Positions 24,000 to 33,666 of a DNA stretch of 64,000 nucleotides are shown here, piece after piece. Position numbers and translations under genes: made by a program. The stretch spans positions 3,766,325 through 3,830,324 of the forward strand of contig NZ_CM001440.1 in the NCBI RefSeq assembly GCF_000244975.1, written 5' to 3'. The notes beneath the pieces are model-generated. The model was not told where the DNA came from. It made no database searches and saw nothing but the letters and a program-made list of their open reading frames with translations. Positions within the stretch are counted from its first letter, which is position 1. Each line of letters opens with the position of its first letter. The stretch comes from Saccharomonospora cyanea NA-134 (GTDB lineage: Bacteria > Actinomycetota > Actinomycetes > Mycobacteriales > Pseudonocardiaceae).

Positions 24000-25478
24000 T
24001 CAGTCCCCGCTCTCGCCCCTCCACCGGGCGATGGGCCCGGCCCTGCCGACGGCGCGCAACCTGCGCTCGGTGGCGTTGCGGGCGGCCTCGGTGGTGACGA
24101 TGAGGAGCTGGTCGTCCTCCTGCAGCCGCGTCGTCGTCTCCGGGGTGAAACCCTTGCCGCGGCGAACCACCAGGCTCACACTCGCACCTCGGGGCACGCG
24201 CAACTCGGCGAGGTACACGCCGTGCAGCCGAGAGCCTCTCGGGATTCGTATCTGGAGCAGCACCGCACCGAGTTCGTCGAGCGGAGCCGCGTCGATGTCT
24301 ATCTGCTGCGGTTCCGCCGGTGAGACCACGCCCAGCGCTCTCGCCAACGGGGTCATGAAGGCCGTCTGCAGCAGCGTGTACACGATCACGATGACGAACA
24401 CGGCGTCCACCAGCAACTGCGCGCCCGGCAGGTCCGCGGCGAGAGGAATGGTCGCGAGCACGATCGGCACCGCACCCCTCAGCCCGGCCCACGACAGGAA
24501 CACCTGCTCACGCCAGGGGACACGAAACGGCGTGGTGGACAACACCACGGCGAACGGCCGCGCGACCAGGACCGCCACGAGGCCCGCCACCAGTCCGGGA
24601 ACGACGGCCTCCAGCAGCCTGCCCGGTGAGGCGAACAGGCCGAGAAGCACGAAGACCCCGATCTGGGCGATCCAACCCAGTCCCTCCGCGAACGACAGCG
24701 TGTCGGACCGGTGCGGCAGTCGTGAGTTACCGAGCACGAGGCCCGCGAGGAAGGTCGCGAGCAACCCGGAGGCGTGCGCCAACTGCGCCGACGAGTACGC
24801 CAGCACGCACATCGCCACGGTCGCCAACGGGTAGAGGCCCGTAGCGGGCAGCGCGCTCCTGCGCAGCAGCCACCCCCCTGCCAGCCCGAAGGCCAAGCCG
24901 ATCACCGCACCCACTCCGAGCTGGTAGAGCAGTTGCAGCGGCAGCCTCCAGTCCACGGAGACGCCGGTGGTCAGCATCACCACGGCGATGTAGCTCGGCG
25001 CGTCGTTGAGCCCCGACTCCAGCTCCACGACGCCGGACAGTCTCCGCCCGATGCCCGAGGAACGCAGCACCGAGAAGACGGCCGCCGCGTCGGTGGACGA
25101 CAACACCGCGCCCCACAGCAGCGCCGTTCGCCACTCGAGGTCCAGCAGCCAGTGCAGCGCCGCGCCGGTGACCACGACCGTGACCACGACGGCCACCACC
25201 GACAACGCGATGCTGGGACCGAGTCCGGGCCGCACAGCCGACCACTGGGTCGTCAACCCGCCCTCGACGAGGATCATCACCAACGCCGCTATGCCGAGGC
25301 TCTGCATGACGGCGGCGTTGTCGAACTGCACCCCGAGACCGGCCTCCCCGATCAGGACGCCGATCCCGAGGTAGATCAACAGTGACGGCAGGCCGAGCCG
25401 GATGGAGAACCGGACGGCGAACACCGAGGCGAGCAGGACAATCGCGCCCGATCCGAGGACAACGGGCAGCTCGTCCAT
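24000..25478 (-). CDS. CPA-type K+/H+ (Na+/H+) antiporter with TrkA-C domain
   Basis: 492 residues. About twelve membrane segments with the cation/proton antiporter signatures WGAVLSSTDAAAVFSVLR and VELESGLNDAPSY. A cytoplasmic TrkA-C domain begins near residue 405 (LDELGAVLLQIRIPRGSRLH). This matches the NhaP2/CvrA-type potassium/proton antiporters, where the C-terminal domain senses nucleotides or ions. It lies 10 bases downstream of the DUF167 gene in the same direction and is probably co-transcribed with it. Confidence 0.9.
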   Translation of the reverse strand: MDELPVVLGSGAIVLLASVFAVRFSIRLGLPSLLIYLGIGVLIGEAGLGVQFDNAAVMQSLGIAALVMILVEGGLTTQWSAVRPGLGPSIALSVVAVVVTVVVTGAALHWLLDLEWRTALLWGAVLSSTDAAAVFSVLRSSGIGRRLSGVVELESGLNDAPSYIAVVMLTTGVSVDWRLPLQLLYQLGVGAVIGLAFGLAGGWLLRRSALPATGLYPLATVAMCVLAYSSAQLAHASGLLATFLAGLVLGNSRLPHRSDTLSFAEGLGWIAQIGVFVLLGLFASPGRLLEAVVPGLVAGLVAVLVARPFAVVLSTTPFRVPWREQVFLSWAGLRGAVPIVLATIPLAADLPGAQLLVDAVFVIVIVYTLLQTAFMTPLARALGVVSPAEPQQIDIDAAPLDELGAVLLQIRIPRGSRLHGVYLAELRVPRGASVSLVVRRGKGFTPETTTRLQEDDQLLIVTTEAARNATERRLRAVGRAGPIARWRGESGD

Positions 25479-25488
25479 GACACCTCGC

Positions 25489-25788
25489 TCAGCCTGACCC
25501 GTGGGTTCCCACGCCTGACTCCAGCAGCCCGGCGACGCGCACAGCGATGTCCTCCGCGTCCGGAAGCTCCACGAGCTTGTCCCGCGACCGCTGTCCTTTC
25601 ACGACAGCCACGTCGCGTGCTCGCACCCCGAGTACCGCGGCCAGCACCCTGCACACAGCGGCGTTCGCCTTGCCGTCGACGGCGGGCGCCCGGACGGAGA
25701 CCACGAGAGCCTCGCCGAGCGCCCCGTCCCATCGTCCGCCGACGACGTCACGCTTCGCTCCGGCCTTCACCCGGACGGCGAACCGCAC
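25489..25788 (-). CDS. DUF167 (YggU) family protein
   Basis: 99 residues. VRFAVRVKAGAKRDVVGG at the start, ALVVSVRAPAVDGKANAAV in the middle, and DVAVVKGQRSRDKLVEL near the end are the DUF167 signature, a small alpha/beta fold of unknown function. The GTG at 25786-25788 lies 10 bases after the ileS stop and fits the family length. The frame is open much further upstream inside ileS but loses family similarity there. Neighbours are ileS and an antiporter gene. Confidence 0.85.
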   Translation of the reverse strand: MRFAVRVKAGAKRDVVGGRWDGALGEALVVSVRAPAVDGKANAAVCRVLAAVLGVRARDVAVVKGQRSRDKLVELPDAEDIAVRVAGLLESGVGTHGSG

Positions 25789-25798
25789 GGCAGCACCG

Positions 25799-28700
25799 TC
25801 AGGCGTTCGCGACGACCGAGACGGTGACCCGCGCACCGTCACCCACCGTGCCCGGGAAGCCCTCCGGTACGGGGGCGAACCGCACGGCGGTGGACAGGGT
25901 CTCGGAGGCGAGGAACGCCTCGTGTTCCTTCGCGGCGGCCGTGACCTCCTCCGGTGCGTCGACGGTGAGGGTGATCCGGTCGGACACAGCGAGTCCCGCG
26001 TCGCGCCGCGCCTGCTGCACCACCCGTACCAGGTCACGGGCCATGCCCTCACGTGCCAACTCGTCCGTCACGTCGGTGTCGAGCAGCACCAGTCCGGCAC
26101 CGCCGGGCAGCTCGGCTGCCGCACCGGAGTCCTTGGCCACGAGGCGCCGCTCGTACTCGCCCTCGAGGAGTTCGATCCCGGCAGCCACCACGGCGCCGTC
26201 GGCGGTGGTGGTCCAGTCGCCCGCCTTCACCGCCTTGATGACCTTCTGCACGTCCCGGCCCAGCCTCGGTCCCGCGGCCCGCGCGTTGACCGCGACCTCG
26301 AACCCGCCGTGAGCGGCCACGTCGGTGGTGAACTCGACCGACTTGACGTTGACCTCGTCACGGACGATGTCGGCGAACGGGCCGAGGGCGTCGGCGTCCT
26401 CCGTCGCCACGAGCAGCTTCGCCAGTGGCAGCCGGACCCGCAGCTTGTTCGACTTCCGCAGCGACAACGCCGACGAGCACACCTGCCGCACGCGGTCCAT
26501 GGCGGCCACCAACGCCGGGTCCGCGGGCAGCTCGTCCACCAGCGGCCAGTCGGTGAGGTGCACCGAGCGTCCTCCGGTCAGCCCCCGCCACACCGCCTCG
26601 GTCGTCAACGGCAACAACGGAGCGACCGTGCGGCACACGACCTCCAGCACGGTGTGCAGCGTGTCGATGGCGTCGCGGTCACCCGACCAGAACCGGTCGC
26701 GCGAGCGGCGCACGTACCAGTTGGTCAGCACCTCCAGGAAGTCCCGCACCGTGGAGCACGCGCCCGCGATGTCGTAGTCGTCGAGTGCGCTGCCGACGTC
26801 GGTGACGAGCTCGTGGGTCTTCGCGAGCAGGTAGCGGTCGAGCACGTGCCGCGAATCCGTCCGCACCGTCCCCGAGACTCCCTCGGCGCCCGCGTACAGC
26901 GCCAGGAAGTAGTACGAGTTCCACAGCGGGAGCACGGCCTGCCGCACGGAGTCTCGGATGCCCTTGTCGGTGACGATCAGGTTGCCGCCGCGCAGGATCG
27001 GGCTCGACATGAGGTACCAACGCATGGCGTCGGAGCCGTCGCGCTCGAACACCTCGGTGACGTCCGGGTAGTTCCGCAGCGATTTCGACATCTTCTGCCC
27101 GTCCGAGCCCAGGACGATGCCGTGCGACACACACGTGCGGAACGCCGGCCGGTCGAACAGCGCCGTCGCCAGCACGTGCAGGGTGTAGAACCAGCCGCGG
27201 GTCTGCCCGATGTACTCGACGATGAAGTCGCCGGGGTAGTGGTGCTCGAACCACTCGGCGTTGGAGAACGGGTAGTGCACCTGCGCGTAGGGCATCGACC
27301 CCGAGTCGAACCACACGTCCAGCACGTCCGGCACGCGCCGCATGGTCGACCTGCCGGTCGGGTCGTCCGGGTTCGGCCGCGTCAGGGCGTCGATGTGCGG
27401 GCGGTGCAGGTCGGTGGGCCGCACGCCGAAGTCACGCTCCAGCTCGTCGAGCGAGCCGTAGACGTCCACGCGTGGGTAGTTCGGGTCGTCCGAAACCCAC
27501 ACCGGGATCGGCGTCCCCCAGTACCGGTTGCGTGAGATCGACCAGTCGCGGGCGTTCTCCAGCCACTTGCCGAACTGGCCGTCCTTGACGTGTTCCGGGT
27601 ACCACGTGATCTGCTGGTTCAGCTCGACCATGCGGTCCTTGAACTTCGTCACCGCCACGAACCACGACGAGACGGCGCGGTAGATGAGCGGGTTACGGCA
27701 GCGCCAGCAGTGCGGGTACGAGTGCTCGTAGGTCTCGTGACGCAGCAGGATCGCGCCCTGACTGCCCGCCGAACCCGTTCCGTTCTTCAGGTCCCGGATG
27801 ATGTTGGCGTTCGCGTCGAAGACGTTCTGGCCCTCGTAGTCGGGCACCTGCGCGTCGAACCGGCCCTTCGAGTCCACGGGCGTGACCGGTGCGATGCCCG
27901 CGGCGTCGGTGACGGCCTTGTCCTCCTCACCGTAGGCGGGCGCGATGTGGACGATGCCGGTGCCGTCCTCGGTGGTCACGTAGTCCGCGGCCAGCACGCG
28001 GTGCGCGTTCTCGTGTCCCACGAAGTACGGGAACGGCGGCACGTACCGGGTGCCGAGCAGGTCGGCGCCCTTGTATCGCGCCACCACCTCGGGCTCCTCA
28101 CCGAGTTCCCTGGCGTAGGCGGCCGTCCTGGCCTCGGCGAGCACGAACCGTTTGCCGTCGTCCGTACGCACCACCACGTAGTCCACGTCGGGGTTGACGG
28201 CCGTGGCGAGGTTCGACGGCACCGTCCACGGGGTCGTGGTCCAGATCAGCAGGTAGGCACCGTTGAGTTCGGCGTGCGCGCCGTCGTTGCCCTCGACCCG
28301 GTAGCCGATGGTGACGGCCGGGTCCTGCCTGCTCTTGTAGACGTCGTCGTCCATACGCAGCTCGTGGTTCGACAACGGCGTCTCGTCACGCCAGCAGTAC
28401 GGCAGGACCCGGTAACCCTCGTACACCAGGCCCGAGTCCCACAGCCGCTTGAACGCCCAGATCACCGACTCCATGTAGGAGAGGTCGAGCGTCTTGTAGT
28501 CGTTGTCGAAGTCCACCCAGCGGGCCTGGCGGGTGACGTAGTCCTGCCACTCGTCGGTGTAGCGCAGCACCGAGTCCCGGCACGCCTGGTTGAACTCGGC
28601 GATGCCCATGTCGTCGATCTGGGACTTGTCGGTGATTCCGAGTTGCCGTTCGGCCTCAAGCTCGGCGGGCAGGCCGTGGGTGTCCCAGCCGAACCGGCGC

Positions 28701-28981
28701 TCGACGCGCTTGCCCCGCATCGTCTGGTAGCGGGGGATGATGTCCTTCACGTAGCCCGTGAGCAGGTGGCCGTAGTGCGGCAACCCGTTCGCGAAGGGCG
28801 GGCCGTCGTAGAAGACGTACTCGTTGCTGCCGCGTGTCCCCGCCTCACGGGCCTCGACGGTCGCGGCGAACGTCCGGTCGGCCTCCCAGTAGGCCAGGAC
28901 CTCCTTCTCCAACGCCGGGAACGACGGTTGGGCGGGAACCTGGTCGGCGGGCTGGTCGCCGAAGGATGCCTTCGGATACAT
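25799..28981 (-). CDS. ileS: Isoleucyl-tRNA synthetase
   Basis: 1060 residues, class Ia synthetase. The HIGH-type motif is [15 protein letters not shown] and the KMSKS motif is [11 protein letters not shown]. The length and the absence of a C-terminal zinc finger place it with the eukaryote-like (type 2) IleRS, which is common in actinobacteria and usually tolerant of mupirocin; that property is not tested here. The ATG at 28979-28981 (MYPKASFGD) has GAGGAG about 10 bases upstream. A T-box leader lies directly upstream, so expression should respond to uncharged tRNA-Ile. Confidence 0.97.
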   Translation of the reverse strand: MYPKASFGDQPADQVPAQPSFPALEKEVLAYWEADRTFAATVEAREAGTRGSNEYVFYDGPPFANGLPHYGHLLTGYVKDIIPRYQTMRGKRVERRFGWDTHGLPAELEAERQLGITDKSQIDDMGIAEFNQACRDSVLRYTDEWQDYVTRQARWVDFDNDYKTLDLSYMESVIWAFKRLWDSGLVYEGYRVLPYCWRDETPLSNHELRMDDDVYKSRQDPAVTIGYRVEGNDGAHAELNGAYLLIWTTTPWTVPSNLATAVNPDVDYVVVRTDDGKRFVLAEARTAAYARELGEEPEVVARYKGADLLGTRYVPPFPYFVGHENAHRVLAADYVTTEDGTGIVHIAPAYGEEDKAVTDAAGIAPVTPVDSKGRFDAQVPDYEGQNVFDANANIIRDLKNGTGSAGSQGAILLRHETYEHSYPHCWRCRNPLIYRAVSSWFVAVTKFKDRMVELNQQITWYPEHVKDGQFGKWLENARDWSISRNRYWGTPIPVWVSDDPNYPRVDVYGSLDELERDFGVRPTDLHRPHIDALTRPNPDDPTGRSTMRRVPDVLDVWFDSGSMPYAQVHYPFSNAEWFEHHYPGDFIVEYIGQTRGWFYTLHVLATALFDRPAFRTCVSHGIVLGSDGQKMSKSLRNYPDVTEVFERDGSDAMRWYLMSSPILRGGNLIVTDKGIRDSVRQAVLPLWNSYYFLALYAGAEGVSGTVRTDSRHVLDRYLLAKTHELVTDVGSALDDYDIAGACSTVRDFLEVLTNWYVRRSRDRFWSGDRDAIDTLHTVLEVVCRTVAPLLPLTTEAVWRGLTGGRSVHLTDWPLVDELPADPALVAAMDRVRQVCSSALSLRKSNKLRVRLPLAKLLVATEDADALGPFADIVRDEVNVKSVEFTTDVAAHGGFEVAVNARAAGPRLGRDVQKVIKAVKAGDWTTTADGAVVAAGIELLEGEYERRLVAKDSGAAAELPGGAGLVLLDTDVTDELAREGMARDLVRVVQQARRDAGLAVSDRITLTVDAPEEVTAAAKEHEAFLASETLSTAVRFAPVPEGFPGTVGDGARVTVSVVANA

Positions 28982-29030
28982 CTGCGGTGTGCTCCTCGCG
29001 GTCTTCGCTGTCTCGCTCAGGGCCGTGGCT

Positions 29031-29245
29031 GCCGTCGGGTTCCGACGGCCTGCTCGGGGACGAGACGGCGTCCGGCGACGCGCGTACCGCGGTACCACCC
29101 CGCTTGCCCGCGCCGGTTCACGAAGCGCGGACCACTCGTTCGACGGCTATGACGGGCCGCTCCCGTCCGGTTCTACTGAGACGCGCGGCGACACCGCGGG
29201 CGTCCGTTCTTCCGGAGGCTCCCCGGTGATGGCCGGATCGACGCC
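29031..29245 (-). promoter_or_regulatory. T-box riboswitch (tRNA-Ile), ultrashort Stem I type
   Basis: On the minus strand the leader contains the T-box core TGGTACCGCG (29088-29097), whose bulge pairs with the tRNA acceptor end. Upstream, GGCGTC (29240-29245) pairs with GACGCC (29199-29204) to close a 47-base Stem I. Its loop holds ATC at 29228-29230, an isoleucine specifier codon, inside GGCCATCACCGGGGAGCC. Downstream, GCCGTCGG and CCGACGGC (29031-29049) form an 8-bp hairpin with a 3-base loop. There is no U-run, so control is probably at translation, as known for actinobacterial ileS T-boxes. Confidence 0.92.
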
Positions 29246-29311
29246 TGTGCTGTACAGCGTAGCCGGGCTCCCCGAAGCGCTGACCAGGGGCCCGGCCCCG
29301 CGTCAGTACGC

Positions 29312-30166
29312 CTAGGCGGTGTTCCGGCGCGGCACGCGGCGCCGCCTGTGAGCGGCCGCCAACTCCGCGTCCGGTCCACAGAGCCCACACGGGGTGAACC
29401 CGAGGTCCCGGGCTTCCTTCACCGCCAACGGGATCGTGGCCCTCGTGCCGAGCCAGGCACAGTGGCCGAGGTGGTAACGCGGGTACTCGTCCACCACCAG
29501 GACCTCCGACTCCAACTCCGACACGAGCAGCGCGTCGTCGACCTCGGTGTCCTCCTCGGGCGGGTCCACGTCCGCCCCGGCGAGCTCGCCCGACGACGCG
29601 AGCAGCGCCGTGCGGGGAGCGGTGTCCGTGAGGGGGTCGAGGCCGTTCGCCGCGACCGGCTCCCTTGCCGGGACGCCCGACTGCTCGTCCGATCCCGGCA
29701 CGGCCGTTGCCACGAGCGTCGGAACCGGCTCGCGGCTCCCCTTGTCCGCGGCGTCCGCCGCACCGCCGGAGGCCGCGCCGTCACCGGCTGACTCGTCGGC
29801 CACGAAACCGGGCCCAGCGTCCGCGGCCGTGACCGCTTCGACGTTCCCCGACGCCTCGACCGCCTTGGTCGACTCGGAAGTCTCCGGGGGGCCGGAAACG
29901 TCAGCGGGCTCGTGCGCACCCGTGGCCTCGCCGTCTCCGGCGTCGGCAGTGACCCGGTCGTTGCCGATGTCGGCGGGATCACGGGTGGTCGCCGACGCCC
30001 CCGCCGGGTTCCGCGACCGACGACGCAGGCGGTCGACGAGCAGCAGCGCCCCGGCAAGGCCGGACGCACCGATCGACACCCAGGCCCACAACGAGCTGGC
30101 CGTGACGAGTGCCGCCACCACCAACCCCAGGGCCACCAGCACCAGAAGGAGGACGATGTAAAGCAC
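29312..30166 (-). CDS. Membrane-anchored protein with Ada-like cysteine motif at C-terminus
   Basis: 284 residues. Two N-terminal membrane segments (VLLLVLVALGLVVAALVTA and WVSIGASGLAGALLLV) are followed by about 170 residues of disordered Ala/Asp/Glu/Gly-rich sequence. A compact C-terminal module follows: YPRYHLGHCAWLG, then TPCGLCGPD, giving His-x2-His-Cys-x23-Cys-x2-Cys. This pattern resembles zinc-binding domains of the Ada/YHxxxC type found in small actinobacterial proteins. The cytoplasmic or extracellular side is unclear. The GTG start lacks a good ribosome binding site. It lies between wag31 and ileS in the same direction. Function unknown. Confidence 0.72.
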   Translation of the reverse strand: MLYIVLLLVLVALGLVVAALVTASSLWAWVSIGASGLAGALLLVDRLRRRSRNPAGASATTRDPADIGNDRVTADAGDGEATGAHEPADVSGPPETSESTKAVEASGNVEAVTAADAGPGFVADESAGDGAASGGAADAADKGSREPVPTLVATAVPGSDEQSGVPAREPVAANGLDPLTDTAPRTALLASSGELAGADVDPPEEDTEVDDALLVSELESEVLVVDEYPRYHLGHCAWLGTRATIPLAVKEARDLGFTPCGLCGPDAELAAAHRRRRVPRRNTA

Positions 30167-30233
30167 GGTGAATTACAGCACATCGCCCGGTGTCACGGCC
30201 GGGTGACCTGCCGTGACGCCCGCGCGGGTGAAC

Positions 30234-31073
30234 TCAGCCGGCCTCTGCGCGCGGACCGAACGAGTAGCCCTGCCCGCTGCTGCTCGACTGGCCCGAGCTC
30301 GACGAGGACGCCGACGCGGGTGCCGCCGAACCCCTGTCGTCCAACTCCCGCAGTTGCGACTCCAAGAAGCCCCGCAGGCGGGTCCGGTACTCGCGCTCTA
30401 TCGTGCGCAGTTCCTCGATCTTCTTGTTGAGCGCGGTCTTCTCGGTGTTGAGGTTGTTCAGCGTCTCGGTGTACTTGCGCTGCGCCTCGCGATCCATGTT
30501 GGTCGCCTTCTCACGCGCCTGCCGCTCCAGAGCCTCCGCCCTGGTACGCGCCTCGTTCAGCGTGGTCTCGGCCCGGGTTCGCGCCTCGTTGACCATCGAG
30601 TCGGCCTTCGACCGCGCGTCCGACAGCAACTGCTCGGACTTGGTCCGGGCCTCGGCGAGCATGCCGTCCGACTCGGCCTTCGCCTCGGCGGTGAGCCGGT
30701 CGGCCATCTCCTGCGCGAGACCCAGCACCTTCGCGGCCTGGACGTTCGGCTCTCCGCTGTCGGCCATCAAGCCCGTGGCCTGCGTCTGCTCCATCGCCGA
30801 AGCGGGCGGCGGCACGGGCGCCAGCCTGCGCGAAGGAGCCTCGTCACGCCCCCCGTGGGCCTTCGCGGCTTCCAACTCACTACGAGTTGATTCCAACTCG
30901 GCATCGAGCTGTTCGACCTGCTGCCGCAGCTCGTTATTGTCCTCAATCAACCGGGCAAGTTCGGTCTCGACGAGGTCGAGGAAAGCGTCCACCTCGTCCT
31001 CGTTGTAGCCCCGCTTGCCGATCGGAGGCTTGCTGAACGCGACGTTATGCACGTCAGCAGGAGTCAACGACAT
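30234..31073 (-). CDS. wag31: Polar growth protein DivIVA/Wag31
   Basis: 279 residues. The N-terminal membrane-curvature domain [20 protein letters not shown] with [11 protein letters not shown] is the actinobacterial Wag31/DivIVA signature. Coiled coil follows at about residues 33-70 and 115-245, with EAR/KAD heptads, separated by a Pro-rich linker. The tail is Ser/Gly/Gln-rich. It assembles at cell poles and directs peptidoglycan synthesis in actinomycetes. GAGGTG lies 6 bases before the ATG. It is last in the yggS-sepF-yggT-wag31 series that follows ftsZ. Confidence 0.96.
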   Translation of the reverse strand: MSLTPADVHNVAFSKPPIGKRGYNEDEVDAFLDLVETELARLIEDNNELRQQVEQLDAELESTRSELEAAKAHGGRDEAPSRRLAPVPPPASAMEQTQATGLMADSGEPNVQAAKVLGLAQEMADRLTAEAKAESDGMLAEARTKSEQLLSDARSKADSMVNEARTRAETTLNEARTRAEALERQAREKATNMDREAQRKYTETLNNLNTEKTALNKKIEELRTIEREYRTRLRGFLESQLRELDDRGSAAPASASSSSSGQSSSSGQGYSFGPRAEAG

Positions 31074-31122
31074 CAGATCACCTCACGCACTCCATGGCCT
31101 GCCGTTCCACCCGGGTTCCCCG

Positions 31123-31416
31123 CTACCCGGGGAGCGCCAGTTGCATCAGTATGAACACAACCAACAGCAGCACCATAATCGATAGGTCTAGTCCCACACC
31201 GCCGATCCGTACGATCGGAATAATCCGTCGGACGAGCCGGACCGGTGGGTCGGTCACTGTGTAGATGGTCTCCAGCGCCACCGCAACCCCTCCTGCGGGA
31301 CGCCAGTCACGGGCGAAGGCGCGTACGAGCTCCACCACGATCCGTGCCGTGAGCAGGAGCCAGAACACGAACAGCAGCCAGTACAGAATCATGCGGACAG
31401 TGACCACGGGCACCAC
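31123..31416 (-). CDS. YggT family membrane protein
   Basis: 97 residues with two membrane segments, ILYWLLFVFWLLLTARIVVE and the C-terminal SIMVLLLVVFILMQLALPG. The intervening TVTDPPVRLVRRIIPIVR is the conserved YggT signature. Family members sit with sepF and divIVA in most Gram-positive division clusters. They are linked to cell division or osmotic tolerance, but the molecular role is not established. Start ambiguous: GTG at 31416 or the ATG eight codons later. 23 bases downstream of sepF. Confidence 0.9.
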   Translation of the reverse strand: MVPVVTVRMILYWLLFVFWLLLTARIVVELVRAFARDWRPAGGVAVALETIYTVTDPPVRLVRRIIPIVRIGGVGLDLSIMVLLLVVFILMQLALPG

Positions 31417-31439
31417 TCTGCCACACGTCGCGTTCGAGA

Positions 31440-32075
31440 TCAGTGGCGGAGGAACAACCCGCCCTCGGCGATCCGCCTGCGGTCCTCCGCCGTCACGTCC
31501 ACATCCGGCGGTGAGAGCAAGAACACCTTGTTCGTGACCTTGTCCATGGACCCCCGGAGAGCGAAGGCGAGACCGGCCGCGAAGTCCACCAGCCGCTTGG
31601 CGTCGGCGTTCTCCATCTCCGTCAGGTTCATGATCACGGGAGCGCCGTCACGGTACGCCTCACCGATCTCTCGCGCCTCGGCGTAACTGGTGGGGTGCAA
31701 CGTGATGATGCGGCTCAACGGGTCACGCGCCGCAGCGCTCGACGACTCCGCCACCGGGGTCGCGGCACTCATCGGACGCACGCGTGCGACGGTCTCCGGC
31801 TGTCGGTCCATGGCCAGCGATCCGTGCACGGCGGGCTCCCCGCGCGGCGGTGTCCGGCGGGCGCGGGAGGAGGACGCCTCGGCACCCTCGAACTCGTCCA
31901 TGACCCGGTAACGCGGCCTTGACCTGCGCGGTTGCGCGTCCTTGTACGAGGACTCGTCATAGGAGCCGTAGTCGTCAGCCTGGTAGTCGCGCCGGTAGTC
32001 CTCGTCGAAGTCGTACTCGTCGTCTTCTGCAGGAACCATCCCGAAGTAGGCCTTCAGTTTCTGCAGCGCGCTCAT
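31440..32075 (-). CDS. sepF: Cell division protein SepF
   Basis: 211 residues. The N-terminal amphipathic membrane-targeting helix ([13 protein letters not shown]) is followed by an acidic, Tyr/Asp-rich linker. The C-terminal SepF core runs from about residue 120 ([60 protein letters not shown]) to [12 protein letters not shown]. SepF binds the FtsZ C-terminal tail and anchors the Z-ring to the membrane; actinobacteria lack FtsA, so it is usually essential. AGGGAG precedes the ATG. Confidence 0.96.
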   Translation of the reverse strand: MSALQKLKAYFGMVPAEDDEYDFDEDYRRDYQADDYGSYDESSYKDAQPRRSRPRYRVMDEFEGAEASSSRARRTPPRGEPAVHGSLAMDRQPETVARVRPMSAATPVAESSSAAARDPLSRIITLHPTSYAEAREIGEAYRDGAPVIMNLTEMENADAKRLVDFAAGLAFALRGSMDKVTNKVFLLSPPDVDVTAEDRRRIAEGGLFLRH

Positions 32076-32156
32076 GGCTCTCCCTCACCCTCCACGGTCT
32101 ACTCGTGCGGTCCAACACACGGCCGGGCCGTCTGGATGCCGCTCGGGTGGACCTTG

Positions 32157-32891
32157 CTAGGGCGAGGCTAAACCTCGTCCGCCGAGCAACGCGGTTCCGA
32201 CACGCACACACGTCGAGCCGTACGCGATCGCCCGCTCCAGATCGCCGCTCATGCCCGCCGAGATCTCCGTGGCCTCCGGGTGATCTTTTCGCAGCATCTC
32301 GGCGACGGAGGCTAGCCGTTCGAAGGCCGGTTCGGGGTCCACTCCGAGCGGCGCGACCGCCATCACACCGCGCAAGTGGAGATAATCACTCTTTCGGGCT
32401 ACCGCCTCGGCCAGTTCCCTAAGATGATCAACAGGGCAGCCGCCGCGCGACGGATCGTCGTCGAGGCTGGCCTGGACGAGCACGTCGAGCGGCTGATCCC
32501 GCTCCCCGGCCTCCAGTGCCGCCCGCACCCCTTTGGTGAGCGCGTCGGCCAGTCGGAGGGAGTCCACAGACTGCACCTCCGCGGCCCAACGCGCCACCGA
32601 ACGCGCCTTGTTGCGCTGCAGCCGACCGACCATGTGCCATCGCACGTCGGCCTCGGGACGCAACTCCGCGACTTCGACGGCCTTGGTCGACGCCTCCTGA
32701 TCGCGGTTCTCCCCGAGGTGACGCACCCCGAGATCCGTCAGTGCGACGGCGTCGGCCGCCGGGAACGTCTTCGTCACGGCGATCATGCGCACCTCGTCGG
32801 GTGACCGGCCCGCCTGCCGGCACGCGGCCGCGATGCGCTCGGTCACCCCCCGCAGCGCCGTCGCGAGTTCCTCGTAACGCTGGTTGTTCAC
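32157..32891 (-). CDS. yggS: YggS/PROSC family PLP-binding protein
   Basis: 244 residues. The alanine-racemase-like barrel carries the PLP lysine in MIAVTKTFPA. LGENRDQEASTKAVEV and HMVGRLQRNKARS are the YggS signature (usually GENRVQE and HFIGxLQxNK). The C-terminal phosphate-binding part reads EISAGMSGDLERAIAYGSTC with VRVGTALLG. The protein handles pyridoxal phosphate homeostasis and has no known enzyme activity. Its GTG start overlaps the pgeF stop by GTGA, giving tight coupling within the ftsZ-wag31 cluster. Confidence 0.94.
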   Translation of the reverse strand: MNNQRYEELATALRGVTERIAAACRQAGRSPDEVRMIAVTKTFPAADAVALTDLGVRHLGENRDQEASTKAVEVAELRPEADVRWHMVGRLQRNKARSVARWAAEVQSVDSLRLADALTKGVRAALEAGERDQPLDVLVQASLDDDPSRGGCPVDHLRELAEAVARKSDYLHLRGVMAVAPLGVDPEPAFERLASVAEMLRKDHPEATEISAGMSGDLERAIAYGSTCVRVGTALLGGRGLASP

Positions 32892-33601
32892 TGCTCCATC
32901 CACGTGACGGCCGCGATCCTTCCCGTCGGGGCACTCCTGCGGTGGCTGAACAGGGTCTCGTCCTCCACCGTGCACCGCGGATCCACCCCGATCCTGCCCA
33001 CTCCGAGATCCGCCAGTTGCCTCCACAGCCCGGCCCGCAGATCGAGAGCCGGGGTGCCCTTCCGACTCCGGCACGCACTGCCCGGCAGGTGGGCCTCGAC
33101 ATCGTCGGCCATCTGTTTCGGCACCTCGTAGCACTCACCGCACACGGCGGGGCCGAGCAACGCCTCGATACGGTCGGGCCGCGCACCCTGGGAGACCATG
33201 GCCTCGACAGCGGCCGGCACCACCCCCACGCGTGCCCCGACCCTTCCCGCGTGCACAGCCGCCACCACACCCGCCTCCGGGTCGCCGAGCAGCACCGGCA
33301 CGCAGTCGGCGACCAGCGCCACGAGCGCCAGGCCAGGGCGCGTGGTGACGAGCGCGTCGGTGGCCTCGGCAGGCTCCGACTCGGTGCCGTCGACGACCGT
33401 GACGGTACGGCCGTGCACCTGTTCCATCCAGGCGAGCCGGTCCTCGGTGAGTCCGAGTTCGGTGGCGAGCCTGCGCCGGTTGGCCGCCACGTCCTCCGGG
33501 TCGTCGCCCACGTGGTCACCCAGGTTGAACGAGTCGAACGGCGGCTTCGACCGTCCTCCCGCCCTGGTGGTCACCACTCGCCGAATGCGCACCGCGCTCA
33601 A
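32888..33601 (-). CDS. pgeF: PgeF/YfiH family protein (purine nucleoside phosphorylase-like, formerly laccase domain)
   Basis: 237 residues. Metal-site motifs are MEQVHGRTVTVVD, VADCVPVLLGDPE, VVAAVHAGRVGARVGVV, and the Cys in GPAVCGECYEV. Family members are linked either to purine nucleoside cleavage or to editing of muropeptide precursors in E. coli. The usual VHAGWRG reads VHAGRVG, which I believe is common in actinobacteria. It starts with TTG at 33601 or a GTG three codons later; neither has a clear ribosome binding site. It lies 65 bases after ftsZ and overlaps yggS. Confidence 0.9.
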   Translation of the reverse strand: MSAVRIRRVVTTRAGGRSKPPFDSFNLGDHVGDDPEDVAANRRRLATELGLTEDRLAWMEQVHGRTVTVVDGTESEPAEATDALVTTRPGLALVALVADCVPVLLGDPEAGVVAAVHAGRVGARVGVVPAAVEAMVSQGARPDRIEALLGPAVCGECYEVPKQMADDVEAHLPGSACRSRKGTPALDLRAGLWRQLADLGVGRIGVDPRCTVEDETLFSHRRSAPTGRIAAVTWMEQ

Positions 33602-33666
33602 CCCCCGCTCAACCTCTTCGACACCCGTTTCTCTCGCTGGCGAGCTTAGCGACGCGGCGCGACGGC

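Noticed and set aside
25547-29152. Very long plus-strand frames antisense to ileS and DUF167
   Set aside because: They mirror the codon bias of ileS and have His/Val/Arg-rich composition without motifs.
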